Origin: Anaerolineaceae bacterium
GTDB taxonomy: Bacteria > Chloroflexota > Anaerolineae > Aggregatilineales > Phototrophicaceae
Reading direction: 5' to 3'
DNA: 64,000 bases
Assembly (NCBI GenBank): GCA_020634115.1
Contig: JACKCH010000011.1
Span: 558,001-622,000 of the forward strand
The notes under the pieces are model-generated. The model was not told where the DNA came from, did not search any database, and saw only the letters and a program-made list of their open reading frames with translations. Every line of letters starts with the position of its first letter. Position 1 is the stretch's first letter. Below, piece after piece: positions 7,486-16,743 of the stretch. The translations under genes were made by a program, and so were the position numbers.

Positions 7486-9347
7486 TGTTCGGAGGCCCAA
7501 ACCGAGGCCGCCGCGGCCCAGGAGGTCACGGCAGCCCAATGGTGATGAGTGATGACAAAGCGGTTGACTTCAAGGGGACGATGCGCAGGCTGGCCGGTTA
7601 TCTCGGCAAATACAAAATCCGCCTGACGGTTGTGCTGATTTTCGCCGTCGCCTCGACCATTTTCACGATTGTCGGCCCTAAGATTCTGGGCGAAGCGACC
7701 ACCAAGATTTTTGAAGGCATCATGGGGCAGATTGCCGGGACAGGCGACGGCATTGACTTTGGAGCCATCGGCAACATCATGCTGCTGCTGGTCGGCCTGT
7801 ACATCCTGTCGTCCATATTCAACTACCTGCAGGGCTGGGTGATGGCCGATGTCTCGATGGACGTGACCTATCGCTTCCGCAAGGACATCGCGGAGAAAAT
7901 CAACCGTCTGCCGCTGCGTTACTTCGATGGCACAAGCCAGGGTGAAGTCCAGTCACGCATCACCAATGACGTGGATACCGTCAGCCAGACTCTGAGCCAG
8001 AGCATGATGCAGATCATCACGTCGGTCACAACCCTGATCGGCGTGCTGGTGATGATGCTCTCGATCAGTTGGGTGATGACTCTGGTGGCGCTGCTGACTC
8101 TGCCGCTTTCGATGGCATTTATCGTCGTCGTGGTGAAGAAGTCCCAGCGGTTCTTCAAGGCGCAGCAGGATTTCCTGGGCCATGTCAACGGCCATGTCGA
8201 GGAAATGTACGGCGGCCACAATGTAATGAAAGCCTTTAACGGCGAAGAGAAGAGCATCGCGCAGTTTGACGAATACAACAACACCCTGTTCAGATCAGCC
8301 TGGATCGCGCAGTTCCTGTCCGGGATGATGTTCCCCATCATGATGATGATCGGCAACCTGGGCTATGTGGTCGTCTCGATCCTGGGTGGCTGGCTGGCCG
8401 TCAACAATGCCATCACCGTCGGCGACATTCAGGCGTTCATCCAATACGTGCGCATGTTCACGCAGCCCATCGGCCAGATTGCCAATATCTCCAATGTACT
8501 CCAGCAGACAGCCGCCGCAGCGGAGCGGGTCTTCGAATTTCTGGCCGAACCGGAAGAACTGGTCGAAACCACCAACCCTGTCCGACTGGACAATATCTCC
8601 GGGACGGTAGAATTCCAGCATGTGGCCTTCGGCTACAAGTCCGACACCCCGGTTATCAAGGATTTCTCGGCAGTGGCCCGACCCGGCCAGAAAATCGCCC
8701 TGGTTGGCCCAACGGGCGCTGGGAAAACCACGATGGTCAAGCTGCTGATGCGCTTCTACGATGTGAACAGCGGCGCGATTCTGATTGACAATCACGACAT
8801 CCGGGAGTTCACGCGCCAGGATTTGCGCAATACCTTTGGTATGGTGTTGCAGGATGCCTGGCTGTATAACGACACCATCATGGAAAATATCCGGTATGGC
8901 CGCCTGGACGCCAGCGACGACGAAGTCATCGCCGCTGCGAAGGCCGCCCGCGTGGATCACTTTGTCCGCACGCTGCCGGATGGTTACAATACGGTGCTGA
9001 ACGAAGAAACCACCAACATCTCACAGGGGCAGAAGCAGTTGCTCACGATTGCGCGGGCGATCCTGGCCGACCCCAAGATGATGATCCTGGATGAAGCTAC
9101 CAGTTCGGTGGATACCCGTACCGAGGTGCTGATCCAGCAGGCGATGGATGACCTGATGGCGAACCGTACCAGTTTCGTGATTGCTCACCGGCTCTCGACC
9201 ATCCGCAATGCCGACTTAATCCTGGTGATAAACGAAGGCGACATCGTCGAACAAGGAACCCATGTCGAACTGCTGGCGCAAGGCGGGTTCTACGCCGAAC
9301 TGTACAACAGCCAGTTTGAGCAGTTGCCACTCAGCGATATTGCCTAG
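7482..9347 (+). CDS. Heterodimeric ABC exporter subunit B (permease-ATPase)
   Basis: 621 residues with a Gly/Arg-rich N-terminus and six predicted TM helices up to about residue 340. The ATPase domain has Walker A GPTGAGKT (409-416), a variant signature ISQGQ instead of LSGGQ, and a canonical Walker B MMILDEATSSVD with catalytic E538. Together with subunit A, the competent ATP site would use this Walker A/B and subunit A's VSGGQ. The degenerate site would use subunit A's Asp and this SQGQ. That asymmetry is established for BmrCD- and TM287/288-type exporters. The start overlaps the stop of subunit A. Confidence 0.93.
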   Translation: MMFGGPNRGRRGPGGHGSPMVMSDDKAVDFKGTMRRLAGYLGKYKIRLTVVLIFAVASTIFTIVGPKILGEATTKIFEGIMGQIAGTGDGIDFGAIGNIMLLLVGLYILSSIFNYLQGWVMADVSMDVTYRFRKDIAEKINRLPLRYFDGTSQGEVQSRITNDVDTVSQTLSQSMMQIITSVTTLIGVLVMMLSISWVMTLVALLTLPLSMAFIVVVVKKSQRFFKAQQDFLGHVNGHVEEMYGGHNVMKAFNGEEKSIAQFDEYNNTLFRSAWIAQFLSGMMFPIMMMIGNLGYVVVSILGGWLAVNNAITVGDIQAFIQYVRMFTQPIGQIANISNVLQQTAAAAERVFEFLAEPEELVETTNPVRLDNISGTVEFQHVAFGYKSDTPVIKDFSAVARPGQKIALVGPTGAGKTTMVKLLMRFYDVNSGAILIDNHDIREFTRQDLRNTFGMVLQDAWLYNDTIMENIRYGRLDASDDEVIAAAKAARVDHFVRTLPDGYNTVLNEETTNISQGQKQLLTIARAILADPKMMILDEATSSVDTRTEVLIQQAMDDLMANRTSFVIAHRLSTIRNADLILVINEGDIVEQGTHVELLAQGGFYAELYNSQFEQLPLSDIA

Positions 9348-9385
9348 CGTGGTTCTGGTCAATGTGCAGTCAATAAAGTAACAAC

Positions 9386-9428
9386 CCGGTCATCTGCTCG
9401 GAACTATAATAACCAGGCAGATGACCGG
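9386..9428 (+). promoter_or_regulatory. 12-bp inverted repeat enclosing a TATAAT box
   Basis: CCGGTCATCTGC (9386-9397) and GCAGATGACCGG (9417-9428) are perfect complements separated by 19 bases, which contain TATAAT (9405-9410). No good -35 or T-run is visible. It may be an operator for the following MarR protein, or a terminator for the exporter operon; the enclosed -10 box favours an operator. Confidence 0.55.
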
Positions 9429-9475
9429 CCAAAATAAATGGTCTTCCATCATTTTAAAATATTTGGAGAGATATA

Positions 9476-9982
9476 ATGTCCTCGAAACAAGACCCTCACT
9501 GCTCCAATGAGACCCTGGCGCGGCGGTTCATGATCGCCATTTTTGCCCTCCGAGGCCACATTGCTGCCCATTCCGTCATCGAAGATGCGCATGGCATGAA
9601 CACCAGCCAGATTAAAATGCTGCATCTTATCTTTCACAGACCGGGCATCTCACAAACCGCTGTGGCTGAGCGCCTGGGTGTCACAACGGCTTCCATATCG
9701 GCATCAGTCCGCGCTTTAGAAGCACAGGCGTTAATCGAACGCCATCGCGATTCTCAGGATGCACGGGTTATGTTATTGTATCTCGCCCCTCTGGGAGAGC
9801 AGCTGTTTGATCGCATTTGGGGTACGTTTATTGATACCTTCGCGGATTTATTGAACGCTTTGCCACTCGAAGAACAGGCGCAATTGGTCGAGCGTTTCGA
9901 AGCCCTGCTGTCCGCCAGCCATATCAGCATTGACAACAGCACCCTCTGCTATATTGACAAGCTGCAAACGGTAAAAGAATAA
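9476..9982 (+). CDS. MarR-family transcriptional regulator
   Basis: 168 residues. ATG start with GGAGAG 5-6 nt upstream. The helix-turn-helix reads PGISQTAVAERLGVTTASIS and the wing contains RHRDSQDARVMLLYLAPLG, a relaxed version of the MarR DxRxxxxxLT motif. It is a different subfamily from the MarR at 4663, with little shared sequence outside the fold. It stands alone between the ABC exporter operon and the MMPL exporter gene on the opposite strand, so its target could be either or itself. The inverted repeat at 9386-9428 is a candidate binding site. Confidence 0.85.
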   Translation: MSSKQDPHCSNETLARRFMIAIFALRGHIAAHSVIEDAHGMNTSQIKMLHLIFHRPGISQTAVAERLGVTTASISASVRALEAQALIERHRDSQDARVMLLYLAPLGEQLFDRIWGTFIDTFADLLNALPLEEQAQLVERFEALLSASHISIDNSTLCYIDKLQTVKE

Positions 9983-9988
9983 AGTTGT

Positions 9989-10168
9989 ATACCGTTGAGG
10001 CTGGTCAGCGATAACGCCACCGAAGCCGCCGAACGCCCAATCGAGATGTGCACTCTGCCTGACGAACTCGCCTTTGAAGTCACAGCGGAACTCTTAGGAG
10101 TTGATACGCCGGAGGCCGCCCGCGCCGTTTTCCACACCGCCCGTGAACGGTTGGTGGAGATGGCCTGA
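9989..10168 (+). pseudogene. Gene fragment related to the portal remnant and to 15211-15327
   Basis: An open frame without a start, beginning 6 bases after the MarR stop. Its first part (LRLVSDNATEAAER) matches the portal remnant at about 2245-2280 in DNA (about 27 of 31 bases identical). Its last part (DTPEAARAVFHTARERL, stop at 10166-10168) matches the fragment ending at 15327. The parent family of this C-terminal part is not recognised. Confidence 0.5.
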
Positions 10169-10215
10169 ATTCTGGAGCAGCGGTGAACCGGCTAACGATA
10201 TAGATGGGATTCGAA

Positions 10216-10242
10216 GGGCGCACCTACCACCACCGTGCGCCC
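10216..10242. repeat. GC-rich hairpin (8-bp stem), possible terminator of the MMPL gene
   Basis: GGGCGCAC and GTGCGCCC separated by 11 bases. It lies about 45 bp past the MMPL stop codon but has no T-run. It belongs to the same GGGCGCAC hairpin class as 29894-29920 and 41947-41966. Confidence 0.5.
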
Positions 10243-10287
10243 ACCTCAAAGACCTATTCCTACCCCCACCTGAGCAGAAATTAACCG

Positions 10288-12894
10288 CTAGTCACCCGCA
10301 TAGGGAGCTGGCATCATCCCAGAGGCACTTTTCACATCCGCGTCCTGCGCCTGCGGCACGCCCCCCGGCCACCACGCCCACCGCCCCAACAGCAGCGTCA
10401 GCGCCGGAACCAGCATGGTGCGTACAACAAAGGTGTCAATCAGTACACCAACTGCTACCGAGAACCCAAGCTGCGCTAACGTCGTGATGTCCCCAAACAT
10501 CATGGCGGCGAACGTCCCCGCCAGGATGATGCCTGCCGAAGTGATAATCGGCCCGGTGGCGACCACCGCTTTATGGATGCCCCGGTTTACGCCATGATAA
10601 CCAATCTCTTCCTTCACCCGGCCAATGAGGAAGATACTGTAGTCCACCCCCAGCGCGACCAGGAACACGAAGGAGAAAACCGGGATGACAAACGACAGTC
10701 CCTCCTCCACGCCAAATACGAAGCGAAAGACCAGCGCAGTGATGCCCAGTGTGAAGGCATAGCTCAGACCTACCGAGGCGATCAGATACAGCGGCGCGAT
10801 CACGCTGCGCAGCATCAGCAGCAGCACGATGAAAATCCCCAGGCTGACAATGCCGGTGGTCAGCACCAGATCAGAGTTAAGCGTGTCCCGCAGATCGGTC
10901 ATCATCGCGGGCTGTCCGTCAATAACGGCTTCGCCCCCATTTTGGTACTGTGCCAGCAGCGCCCGCATATCCAGCACGGTATCCAGAGCCTCGGTGCTGT
11001 TGGGGTCCTCGGCCAGAATCACCGTCATCCGGTAGCTTGTTCCGTCAGCAGAAACGTACTGGTCGAGCAGTTGGGTGAGCAGCGCACCCTCGGAATTGCT
11101 CGAACCGGATGGCATCAAAGCGGCCAATTCACCCAGGCTGACATACGGATTCTCAATGGTCTCAAACCGGGTCGCCAGACCCTCAAAGGCGGGAGCGGCT
11201 TCACTTTGCCGCTGGGCGAAAGTAAACATACTGGCAAACAGTTCTTGCAGGGTTGCTAGGTTGGGGTCATCGGCGATGACGGGGAACTGCTGTGCCAGGT
11301 TGTTGAGATAGGTCTGCATCCCACTGAAAGCAGCGGCGGCGCTTTGCATATCCAGCGACTGAGCGCTCATGGTCTCAGGACTCAGCATTTGCTCAATCAG
11401 CCGCAACTGCGTATCGGCGCGCAGGAGTTGCGTCATGTCGCCATGTTGCCCCAGTGGATTGTTCAGGCTCCTGACATCCGCCACGCCGCCTAACGCCAGC
11501 AGATCCGCTTCAAGTTCAGTCATCTCGGCGCTCATGGTGGCCGGGTCACGGCCTGTCAAGACCACCGTCAGCGGGGACAGGTTGCCCGGCCCCAGCGTGT
11601 CTTTCAGGACTTCAAAGCCGGCTTTCGCCTCGGTATCGTCTGGCAGATCGGAAAGCGGATTGTAATTCAGCGGTACGTTCAGGCCATAAATCCCCACTGG
11701 CAGCATCACCAGCACAATCACAATCGCCACCGGCAGCGCGTGCCGGGCGACCAGATTGGAGATTTTGACATAGAACTGGTTCGCCGAACGGTGGATAGCC
11801 TTCCCCGGCCAGAACGCCCGATCTCCCAGGATGGACAGCATCGCTGGGACAAAGGTTAAGCCCGCCAGCAGAGACACCACAATGCCCAGCGCCAGCCCCG
11901 GCCCGGACGTATTGAACACACCAAACTCGGCAAAGACCATCGCCATGAAGCCCACAAAGATCGTACCGGCGCTGCTGGTGATCGTTTCACCGACTTTTTC
12001 GACGGTGGTTAGGGTGGCGTGCGGCACGCCTTTATGCTCGGCCATCTCCTCGCGGAAGCGGTTAATCAGGAACAGGCAGTAGTCCGTGCCAGCACCGTAG
12101 ATAATCACCACCAGTAAGATGTCCGCATAGGACGATACCGTCATCACATTGGCGGCCAGAATCGCCATAATCCCGCGAGTGAGCAGATAGGACAGCGTGA
12201 CCGCCGTCAGCGGGATAATGGGACTGACCGGCGAGCGGTAGATCAACAGCAGCAGCACAATCACGAGGACAACCGTCACGATCAGCGTGCGCTCAACGGT
12301 GGATACGGCTGCATCCGCGAAGGCGGCGATAATCGGCTGCGCCCCGGTGATATAGGTCTGCACCCCGGCGGGCTGGTGTTCGTTAATCCAGGTCTGAATC
12401 GGGTCGGCTACCGTCATGCCGAGTTCGATATTGCCGCCAGCCACGCTCACCGGAATCATGGCGACCTGGTTATTCGTATCAATCGTCATTTCGGCCACTT
12501 CCGGCGAGCTAACCGGCGAAGTCACGCCCGTAACCGCTTCCGGGGCGGCATCGCTCGCTAACCACGCGCTCAGTTCGGCGATGAAATTCCCCGCGTCAGT
12601 CGCTGTTTGTTCCGGGAAAGTCGCGGCCTCCCGGTTGAGGATGCCGGAATCGGTGGTGGCTTCAACCACGATCACGATGCCTGCGTTATCGGAAGAACCA
12701 GGGAAGGCAGCGCGGTGAACCGCTGTCGCGTGGTTGAACGCCGCGTCTGCTGGCAGCATGGCGGCCTGGTCAGAGGTGGTGACATCCGACAGATTCGGGG
12801 CAACCAGGGTCACGCCCACCACCAGCGCAATCCAGAACGCGACAATCCCATAACGCCAGCGGACGGCGAACGCGCCAATTTGTCTAAAAATCAT
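10288..12894 (-). CDS. MMPL/RND-family exporter
   Basis: 868 residues. The ATG has AAGGAG 8 nt upstream. Two repeated halves each have one TM helix, a large extracytoplasmic domain and a block of about five TM helices. Each half carries the G-x-D-Y signature of MMPL proteins: GTDYCLFLINR at about residue 269 and GVDYSIFLIGR at about residue 749. The Asp-Tyr pairs are the proton-relay residues described for MmpL3. MMPL proteins move lipids, glycolipids or drugs out across the cytoplasmic membrane using the proton gradient. The gene is divergent from a histidine kinase-response regulator pair, which is the probable controller. Confidence 0.92.
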   Translation of the reverse strand: MIFRQIGAFAVRWRYGIVAFWIALVVGVTLVAPNLSDVTTSDQAAMLPADAAFNHATAVHRAAFPGSSDNAGIVIVVEATTDSGILNREAATFPEQTATDAGNFIAELSAWLASDAAPEAVTGVTSPVSSPEVAEMTIDTNNQVAMIPVSVAGGNIELGMTVADPIQTWINEHQPAGVQTYITGAQPIIAAFADAAVSTVERTLIVTVVLVIVLLLLIYRSPVSPIIPLTAVTLSYLLTRGIMAILAANVMTVSSYADILLVVIIYGAGTDYCLFLINRFREEMAEHKGVPHATLTTVEKVGETITSSAGTIFVGFMAMVFAEFGVFNTSGPGLALGIVVSLLAGLTFVPAMLSILGDRAFWPGKAIHRSANQFYVKISNLVARHALPVAIVIVLVMLPVGIYGLNVPLNYNPLSDLPDDTEAKAGFEVLKDTLGPGNLSPLTVVLTGRDPATMSAEMTELEADLLALGGVADVRSLNNPLGQHGDMTQLLRADTQLRLIEQMLSPETMSAQSLDMQSAAAAFSGMQTYLNNLAQQFPVIADDPNLATLQELFASMFTFAQRQSEAAPAFEGLATRFETIENPYVSLGELAALMPSGSSNSEGALLTQLLDQYVSADGTSYRMTVILAEDPNSTEALDTVLDMRALLAQYQNGGEAVIDGQPAMMTDLRDTLNSDLVLTTGIVSLGIFIVLLLMLRSVIAPLYLIASVGLSYAFTLGITALVFRFVFGVEEGLSFVIPVFSFVFLVALGVDYSIFLIGRVKEEIGYHGVNRGIHKAVVATGPIITSAGIILAGTFAAMMFGDITTLAQLGFSVAVGVLIDTFVVRTMLVPALTLLLGRWAWWPGGVPQAQDADVKSASGMMPAPYAGD

Positions 12895-13318
12895 ACCTGC
12901 TACTCCTTATTAAGCAGATGCATTTCGGGTTTTTGGCATCTGCAAACTCATGTTTATGCTCTACCTCACCCCTACTCGCTTTGCTCGTTTTCCCCTCTCC
13001 AAATTGGAGAGGGGAGGTAGAACCGGCGGTTCGGAAGGGGTGAGGTCAATACATGAAACAGTTTGCGGATAGATTCGTATTGAAATACACCCTTGATAGG
13101 CTTCCATTTGCATACATGCCTTAGCTTAACAAGGGCGCACGCTCCGGCTGAAGTGCCGCCAGCGCTATTTCAGTGAGCCGGAAGACCTATTTTTGAGCGC
13201 CGGATCCATGACTTTTGGCATATACGCGCTGGCCGGGAACTTCCGACGAATGGCATATTGAGACACTTGCCCAGGGTATGCTATTGTGAAAAGAAGCATG
13301 TGGTGAAAAGAAGACGAA
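12895..13318. other. Divergent intergenic region between the MMPL gene and the two-component system
   Basis: It holds the MMPL ribosome site and a perfect 9-bp hairpin, CCCCTCTCC (12992-13000) and GGAGAGGGG (13006-13014), set in a longer imperfect inverted repeat (CTACCTCACCCC ... GGGGTGAGG). That is the form of a small palindromic intergenic repeat. Promoters for both directions must lie here, but I see no strong -35/-10 pair. Confidence 0.5.
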
Positions 13319-14563
13319 ATGATGCGCAATCTACTGCCAAGCGAGGTCACGCTGCCCCAACTCCCTTCCCGGTTGGTGCTTTCCATGGGGGTCATTGCCA
13401 TCGTCTTCGTGCCATTGATCGCCATCGGCTTTGACCAATCCTGGGAAGCGCGTTTTTTAGCCCCCTTGTTCATTCTTCTGTTTGCGGGCATCGAATGGAT
13501 TGAACATCGCCTCTATCATGACCAGGTTCCCCGGAAAATCGGCCTCTTCTTTTTGATCCTGCGCATTGTGTTGGCTGAATTAGCGACTCAGGTCAATAAC
13601 TCCCCGCTGAACATGCTGTTGTTTGCGCTGGCGATCTTTGATGCGTATTTCGTTTTGGGGTCGCAGATCAGCAGTCTCTTGGCCGGAGCGTATATCCTCA
13701 TCAGCATCCTGCGCATCAATCAGGCCGCCGTCATATTCAACGAGAGCAAGCCCATTGCTGGTTGGCTGGTTGAGATTCTGGCGCTGATTTTCTTACTCAT
13801 CCTCGCGCGGGCTTTGCAGCGGGACAAAGAACACCAGCGTTATACCGAACAACTGCTGGCCGATTTGCAGATTTCGCACCGGGAACTTCAGGTTTACGCG
13901 GCGCAGATCGCTGAACTGGCCGCCGTTGAGGAACGCAACCGTTTAGCGCGGGATATTCATGACTCGCTGGGGCATTACCTGACAGGCGTCAACATTCAAC
14001 TGGAACGGGCGCGCGCCTTTCATACCCGTGACCCCCAACAATCCCTACAGGCGATTCAGGAAGCGAAACAGGCCGCTGAGGAAGCCTTACGCGATGTGCG
14101 CCGTTCAGTGGCTGGCCTGCGTGACGCGGATATGTCCTTTTCCCTGCGGCAGTCGCTCACCAACTTGCTGAATAATCTCGCGTCCGAGCGGTTACGGGTG
14201 GATTTTCAGTTCAGCGGGGATGAAAATGGTTACAGCCGTATGACGCTCCTGACACTCTACCGAACCGTGCAGGAAGGTCTGACCAATGTGCAGAAACACG
14301 CGAACGCGACCTGGGTTAAACTGGAAGTGGAGTTATCCGGCCAGCAGGCGCGGCTGTGTTTATCGGATAACGGGAGCGGCTTTGATACCCATCAACAGCC
14401 AACAGCGCCCACCGATGGCTCTGGCTATGGATTACAGGGTATCCGCGAGCGCATTGGGGTGGTGCGCGGCGAGATGACCTTGACCAGTTCCCCCCAACAA
14501 GGCACGATGCTGCTGATTACCGTGCCGAAAAATCCGTTAATACTGACAGGGAAAAGCGGATGA
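13319..14563 (+). CDS. DesK/NarL-type sensor histidine kinase
   Basis: 414 residues. Five or six TM helices fill residues 20-165 with no large sensory loop, as in membrane-state sensors of the DesK type. A helical linker follows, then the HisKA_3 phosphoacceptor motif EERNRLARDIHDSLGHYL. The ATPase domain has the N box EGLTNVQKHANA and the G boxes DNGSGFD and GYGLQGIRERI. The gene overlaps its response regulator by 4 nt. It is divergent from the MMPL exporter gene. Inference: it senses envelope or membrane stress and controls the exporter. Confidence 0.93.
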   Translation: MMRNLLPSEVTLPQLPSRLVLSMGVIAIVFVPLIAIGFDQSWEARFLAPLFILLFAGIEWIEHRLYHDQVPRKIGLFFLILRIVLAELATQVNNSPLNMLLFALAIFDAYFVLGSQISSLLAGAYILISILRINQAAVIFNESKPIAGWLVEILALIFLLILARALQRDKEHQRYTEQLLADLQISHRELQVYAAQIAELAAVEERNRLARDIHDSLGHYLTGVNIQLERARAFHTRDPQQSLQAIQEAKQAAEEALRDVRRSVAGLRDADMSFSLRQSLTNLLNNLASERLRVDFQFSGDENGYSRMTLLTLYRTVQEGLTNVQKHANATWVKLEVELSGQQARLCLSDNGSGFDTHQQPTAPTDGSGYGLQGIRERIGVVRGEMTLTSSPQQGTMLLITVPKNPLILTGKSG

Positions 14564-15207
14564 CGGATATTCGAGTCCTCATTGTAGACGACCAGCGGTT
14601 GGTGCGAGAAGGCATTGCGTCCCTGCTGGAAATCCAGGATGGCATCACCGTGATCGGGACGGCGGTTGATGGGCAGCAAGCGGTTGTACAGGCGGAAGAC
14701 CTGCGGCCTGATGTCATTCTGATGGACGTGCGGATGCCGGTGATGGATGGTGTCCAGGCCACCGAACGCATTCAGACCCAAGTACCGGAATGCAAAGTGC
14801 TGATGCTGACCACTTTCGATGATGAAGAGTACATCATCAAGTCGCTGCGGGCCGGGGCGTGCGGGTATCTGCTCAAAGACACGCCTGCCGAAAACCTGGC
14901 GCAAGCGATTAAGCTGACGTATGCCGGTATTTACCAGTTAGCCCCCTCGGTGGCCGGTAAACTCGTCGGCAACTGGCAGAAGAGCAGCACAGAACAGTCC
15001 CCCGAACCGGTTGAGCATGATTTGACCGAACGCGAATTGGATGTCCTGCGCTGGCTGGCAACCGGTGCGAGTAATCGTGAGATTGCAGAGAAACTCGTCG
15101 TCAGCGAAGGCACGGTGAAAAATCATGTCTCCAACATTCTGAGCCGGTTGGGGCTGCGTGACCGCGTGCAGGCCGCCCTCTATGCGCATGAACATCAGCT
15201 TGTGTAG
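14560..15207 (+). CDS. NarL/FixJ-family response regulator
   Basis: 215 residues. The receiver domain (1-120) has the acidic pocket VDD, phosphoacceptor Asp in VILMDVRMP, a Thr in MLTTFDD and the Lys of LLKD. A LuxR helix-turn-helix lies at about 150-210 (LTERELDVLRWLATGASNRE ... VKNHVSNILSRLGLRDR). The start ATG overlaps the kinase stop as ATGA. It is the cognate partner of the kinase and probably a DNA-binding activator for the divergent MMPL gene, itself, or both. Confidence 0.95.
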   Translation: MTDIRVLIVDDQRLVREGIASLLEIQDGITVIGTAVDGQQAVVQAEDLRPDVILMDVRMPVMDGVQATERIQTQVPECKVLMLTTFDDEEYIIKSLRAGACGYLLKDTPAENLAQAIKLTYAGIYQLAPSVAGKLVGNWQKSSTEQSPEPVEHDLTERELDVLRWLATGASNREIAEKLVVSEGTVKNHVSNILSRLGLRDRVQAALYAHEHQLV

Positions 15208-15210
15208 CGT

Positions 15211-15327
15211 TAGCCAGTTGCCAGAGATATTCAAGTGGATTTGTGCGAAACGTTTGGCGCGGAGTCACCGGAAACCGCCCGCGCCGTCTTTCACGCCGCA
15301 CGGGAACGACTGGCGAAAGCGGGCTAA
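15211..15327 (+). pseudogene. Gene fragment paralogous to the end of 9989-10168
   Basis: An open frame just after the response regulator stop reads GAESPETARAVFHAARERL and stops at 15325-15327. Its last 81 bases align without gaps to the last 81 of the fragment ending at 10168. No start codon or ribosome site is seen. Both copies directly follow a regulatory gene. Confidence 0.5.
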
Positions 15328-15525
15328 AGCGCTATAGCCGTCTATCATGTAGCTGGACATATCCCATATTCACGCGGCACTGGTGGTGTCACCCCGGAAT
15401 GCCTATCTATTTGCTCGTAACGGTGCCTAAGCCTTTTGGCGTGGCTGAGGCTGGTCAACATGGGGCTGTAGTGACCTACAAGCCACCAGACTTGTCCCGG
15501 TGGTCGTTGGCCGCTCTAAGCGCCG

Positions 15526-16722
15526 TCAACGCTCATTTTCCAGCAGTTGCAGCGCGTCAAGGGTGATGCTGCTCAGGTAGCTTTGCAGAAAATGGTGGGT
15601 TGCGCCCACCGCTGCGCTGTTGTGGGAGGCGAAACTGGCCGGCTGAATGATGACATGGTTGTCAATCAGTCTGGGTAGATGTGCAGCAATTGCAACACGC
15701 AGATCGGTAAAGAGTTCGGGGGGCATCGGGCTGAGGACACCCCCAATCACGACAATATCTGGCTGTACTACATAGATGACATTGGCGACGGCCACTGCCA
15801 GCGCCTGGATCACCTGGTGGGCCAGCGCCCGGCAGACTGGCAGCCCGTCTATTGCACCTTTGAGGATGAGTGAAAAGCGACGGCGGGCATTCGCCGCCAG
15901 GAGGGGCATATAGGGCTGCTGCTCGACGGGGCTCAGGGCGGCAACCTGCTGCTCAAAACGAGAACTGACCCCGACAATCGTGAGCAGGTCTTTAACGGCT
16001 TGCTGGTCGGGAATACCGTTCACATGCAGTAGTGGACTGGCGATTAGTCCGGCGTTGCCGAGCGAACTCTTATATAGTTTGCCGCTCAGGAACAAGCTGA
16101 CCTTAACGCCTTCATCAAAACCCACGTAGGCCAGGTTGCGCCCACTGTTGGCGCTGGTCTGGTGGAATTCGGCAAACGCCATGCAGTCTACGTCGTTCGC
16201 CACGTAAACTGGTACGCTCAGAACCCCATGCAGCCGCCGGCACACTGGGAAGTTCTGCCAGCCGACCACCCGCCCAATCATGAGGATGTCGCCGGTATTC
16301 GGTTCGATAAAGCCGGGGGTGGCGATGCCAATCCCCAGGAGATGGCGCTCCCGGTAGTGGACACGGGTGGCAGCTACATAGTCCATAATCGCGTTGATGG
16401 TATCACTGGGAGACGGGACTTCTTTGCTGAAGATTTCGGTTTCGTCCAGTACCTGCCCGGTTAAATCCGACGTGATGAGGCGCACGCCCGGTAGTTGAAA
16501 ATGCACCCCCAGTATAAGGTAATGATCGCTGTCCAGCCCGAAGAGCATCGCGGGGCGACCCCCGTTCGCCTCGGCCTGCCCGACCACGCGAATCCAGCGC
16601 GAATCGATTAAATCCTGCACCGCCTTGCGCAATGTAGGCAGACTAACCGCTGTCGCCGCCTGCATATCCGCCAGGGACAGGGGCGCATGGGTCAGGAGTC
16701 GGACTATGGAACGGTGTAACAT
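15526..16722 (-). CDS. ROK-family transcriptional repressor
   Basis: 398 residues. An N-terminal winged helix-turn-helix (LADMQAATAVSLPTLRKAVQ) is followed by a ROK domain with LLGIGIATPGFIEP and the sugar-binding-site segment YVANDVDCMAFAE. The zinc-binding CxCGxxGC motif of ROK kinases is absent, and the equivalent region reads GNAGLIASPLLHVNG. So it should be a regulator without kinase activity and may bind its sugar in a changed way. It is divergent from the sugar catabolic operon starting at 16830. Inference: it represses that operon until its sugar ligand is present. Confidence 0.9.
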   Translation of the reverse strand: MLHRSIVRLLTHAPLSLADMQAATAVSLPTLRKAVQDLIDSRWIRVVGQAEANGGRPAMLFGLDSDHYLILGVHFQLPGVRLITSDLTGQVLDETEIFSKEVPSPSDTINAIMDYVAATRVHYRERHLLGIGIATPGFIEPNTGDILMIGRVVGWQNFPVCRRLHGVLSVPVYVANDVDCMAFAEFHQTSANSGRNLAYVGFDEGVKVSLFLSGKLYKSSLGNAGLIASPLLHVNGIPDQQAVKDLLTIVGVSSRFEQQVAALSPVEQQPYMPLLAANARRRFSLILKGAIDGLPVCRALAHQVIQALAVAVANVIYVVQPDIVVIGGVLSPMPPELFTDLRVAIAAHLPRLIDNHVIIQPASFASHNSAAVGATHHFLQSYLSSITLDALQLLENER

Positions 16723-16743
16723 ATTGATTTTCCCACCAATGTT

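Noticed and set aside
10195..10245. TTCGAATCCC on the minus strand, like a tRNA T-loop
   Set aside because: The bases before it cannot form a T-stem with those after it, and no anticodon or D arm is found at the right distance.
10573..11259. A 228-codon plus-strand frame inside the MMPL gene region
   Set aside because: Gln/His-rich antisense shadow of a clear MMPL exporter.
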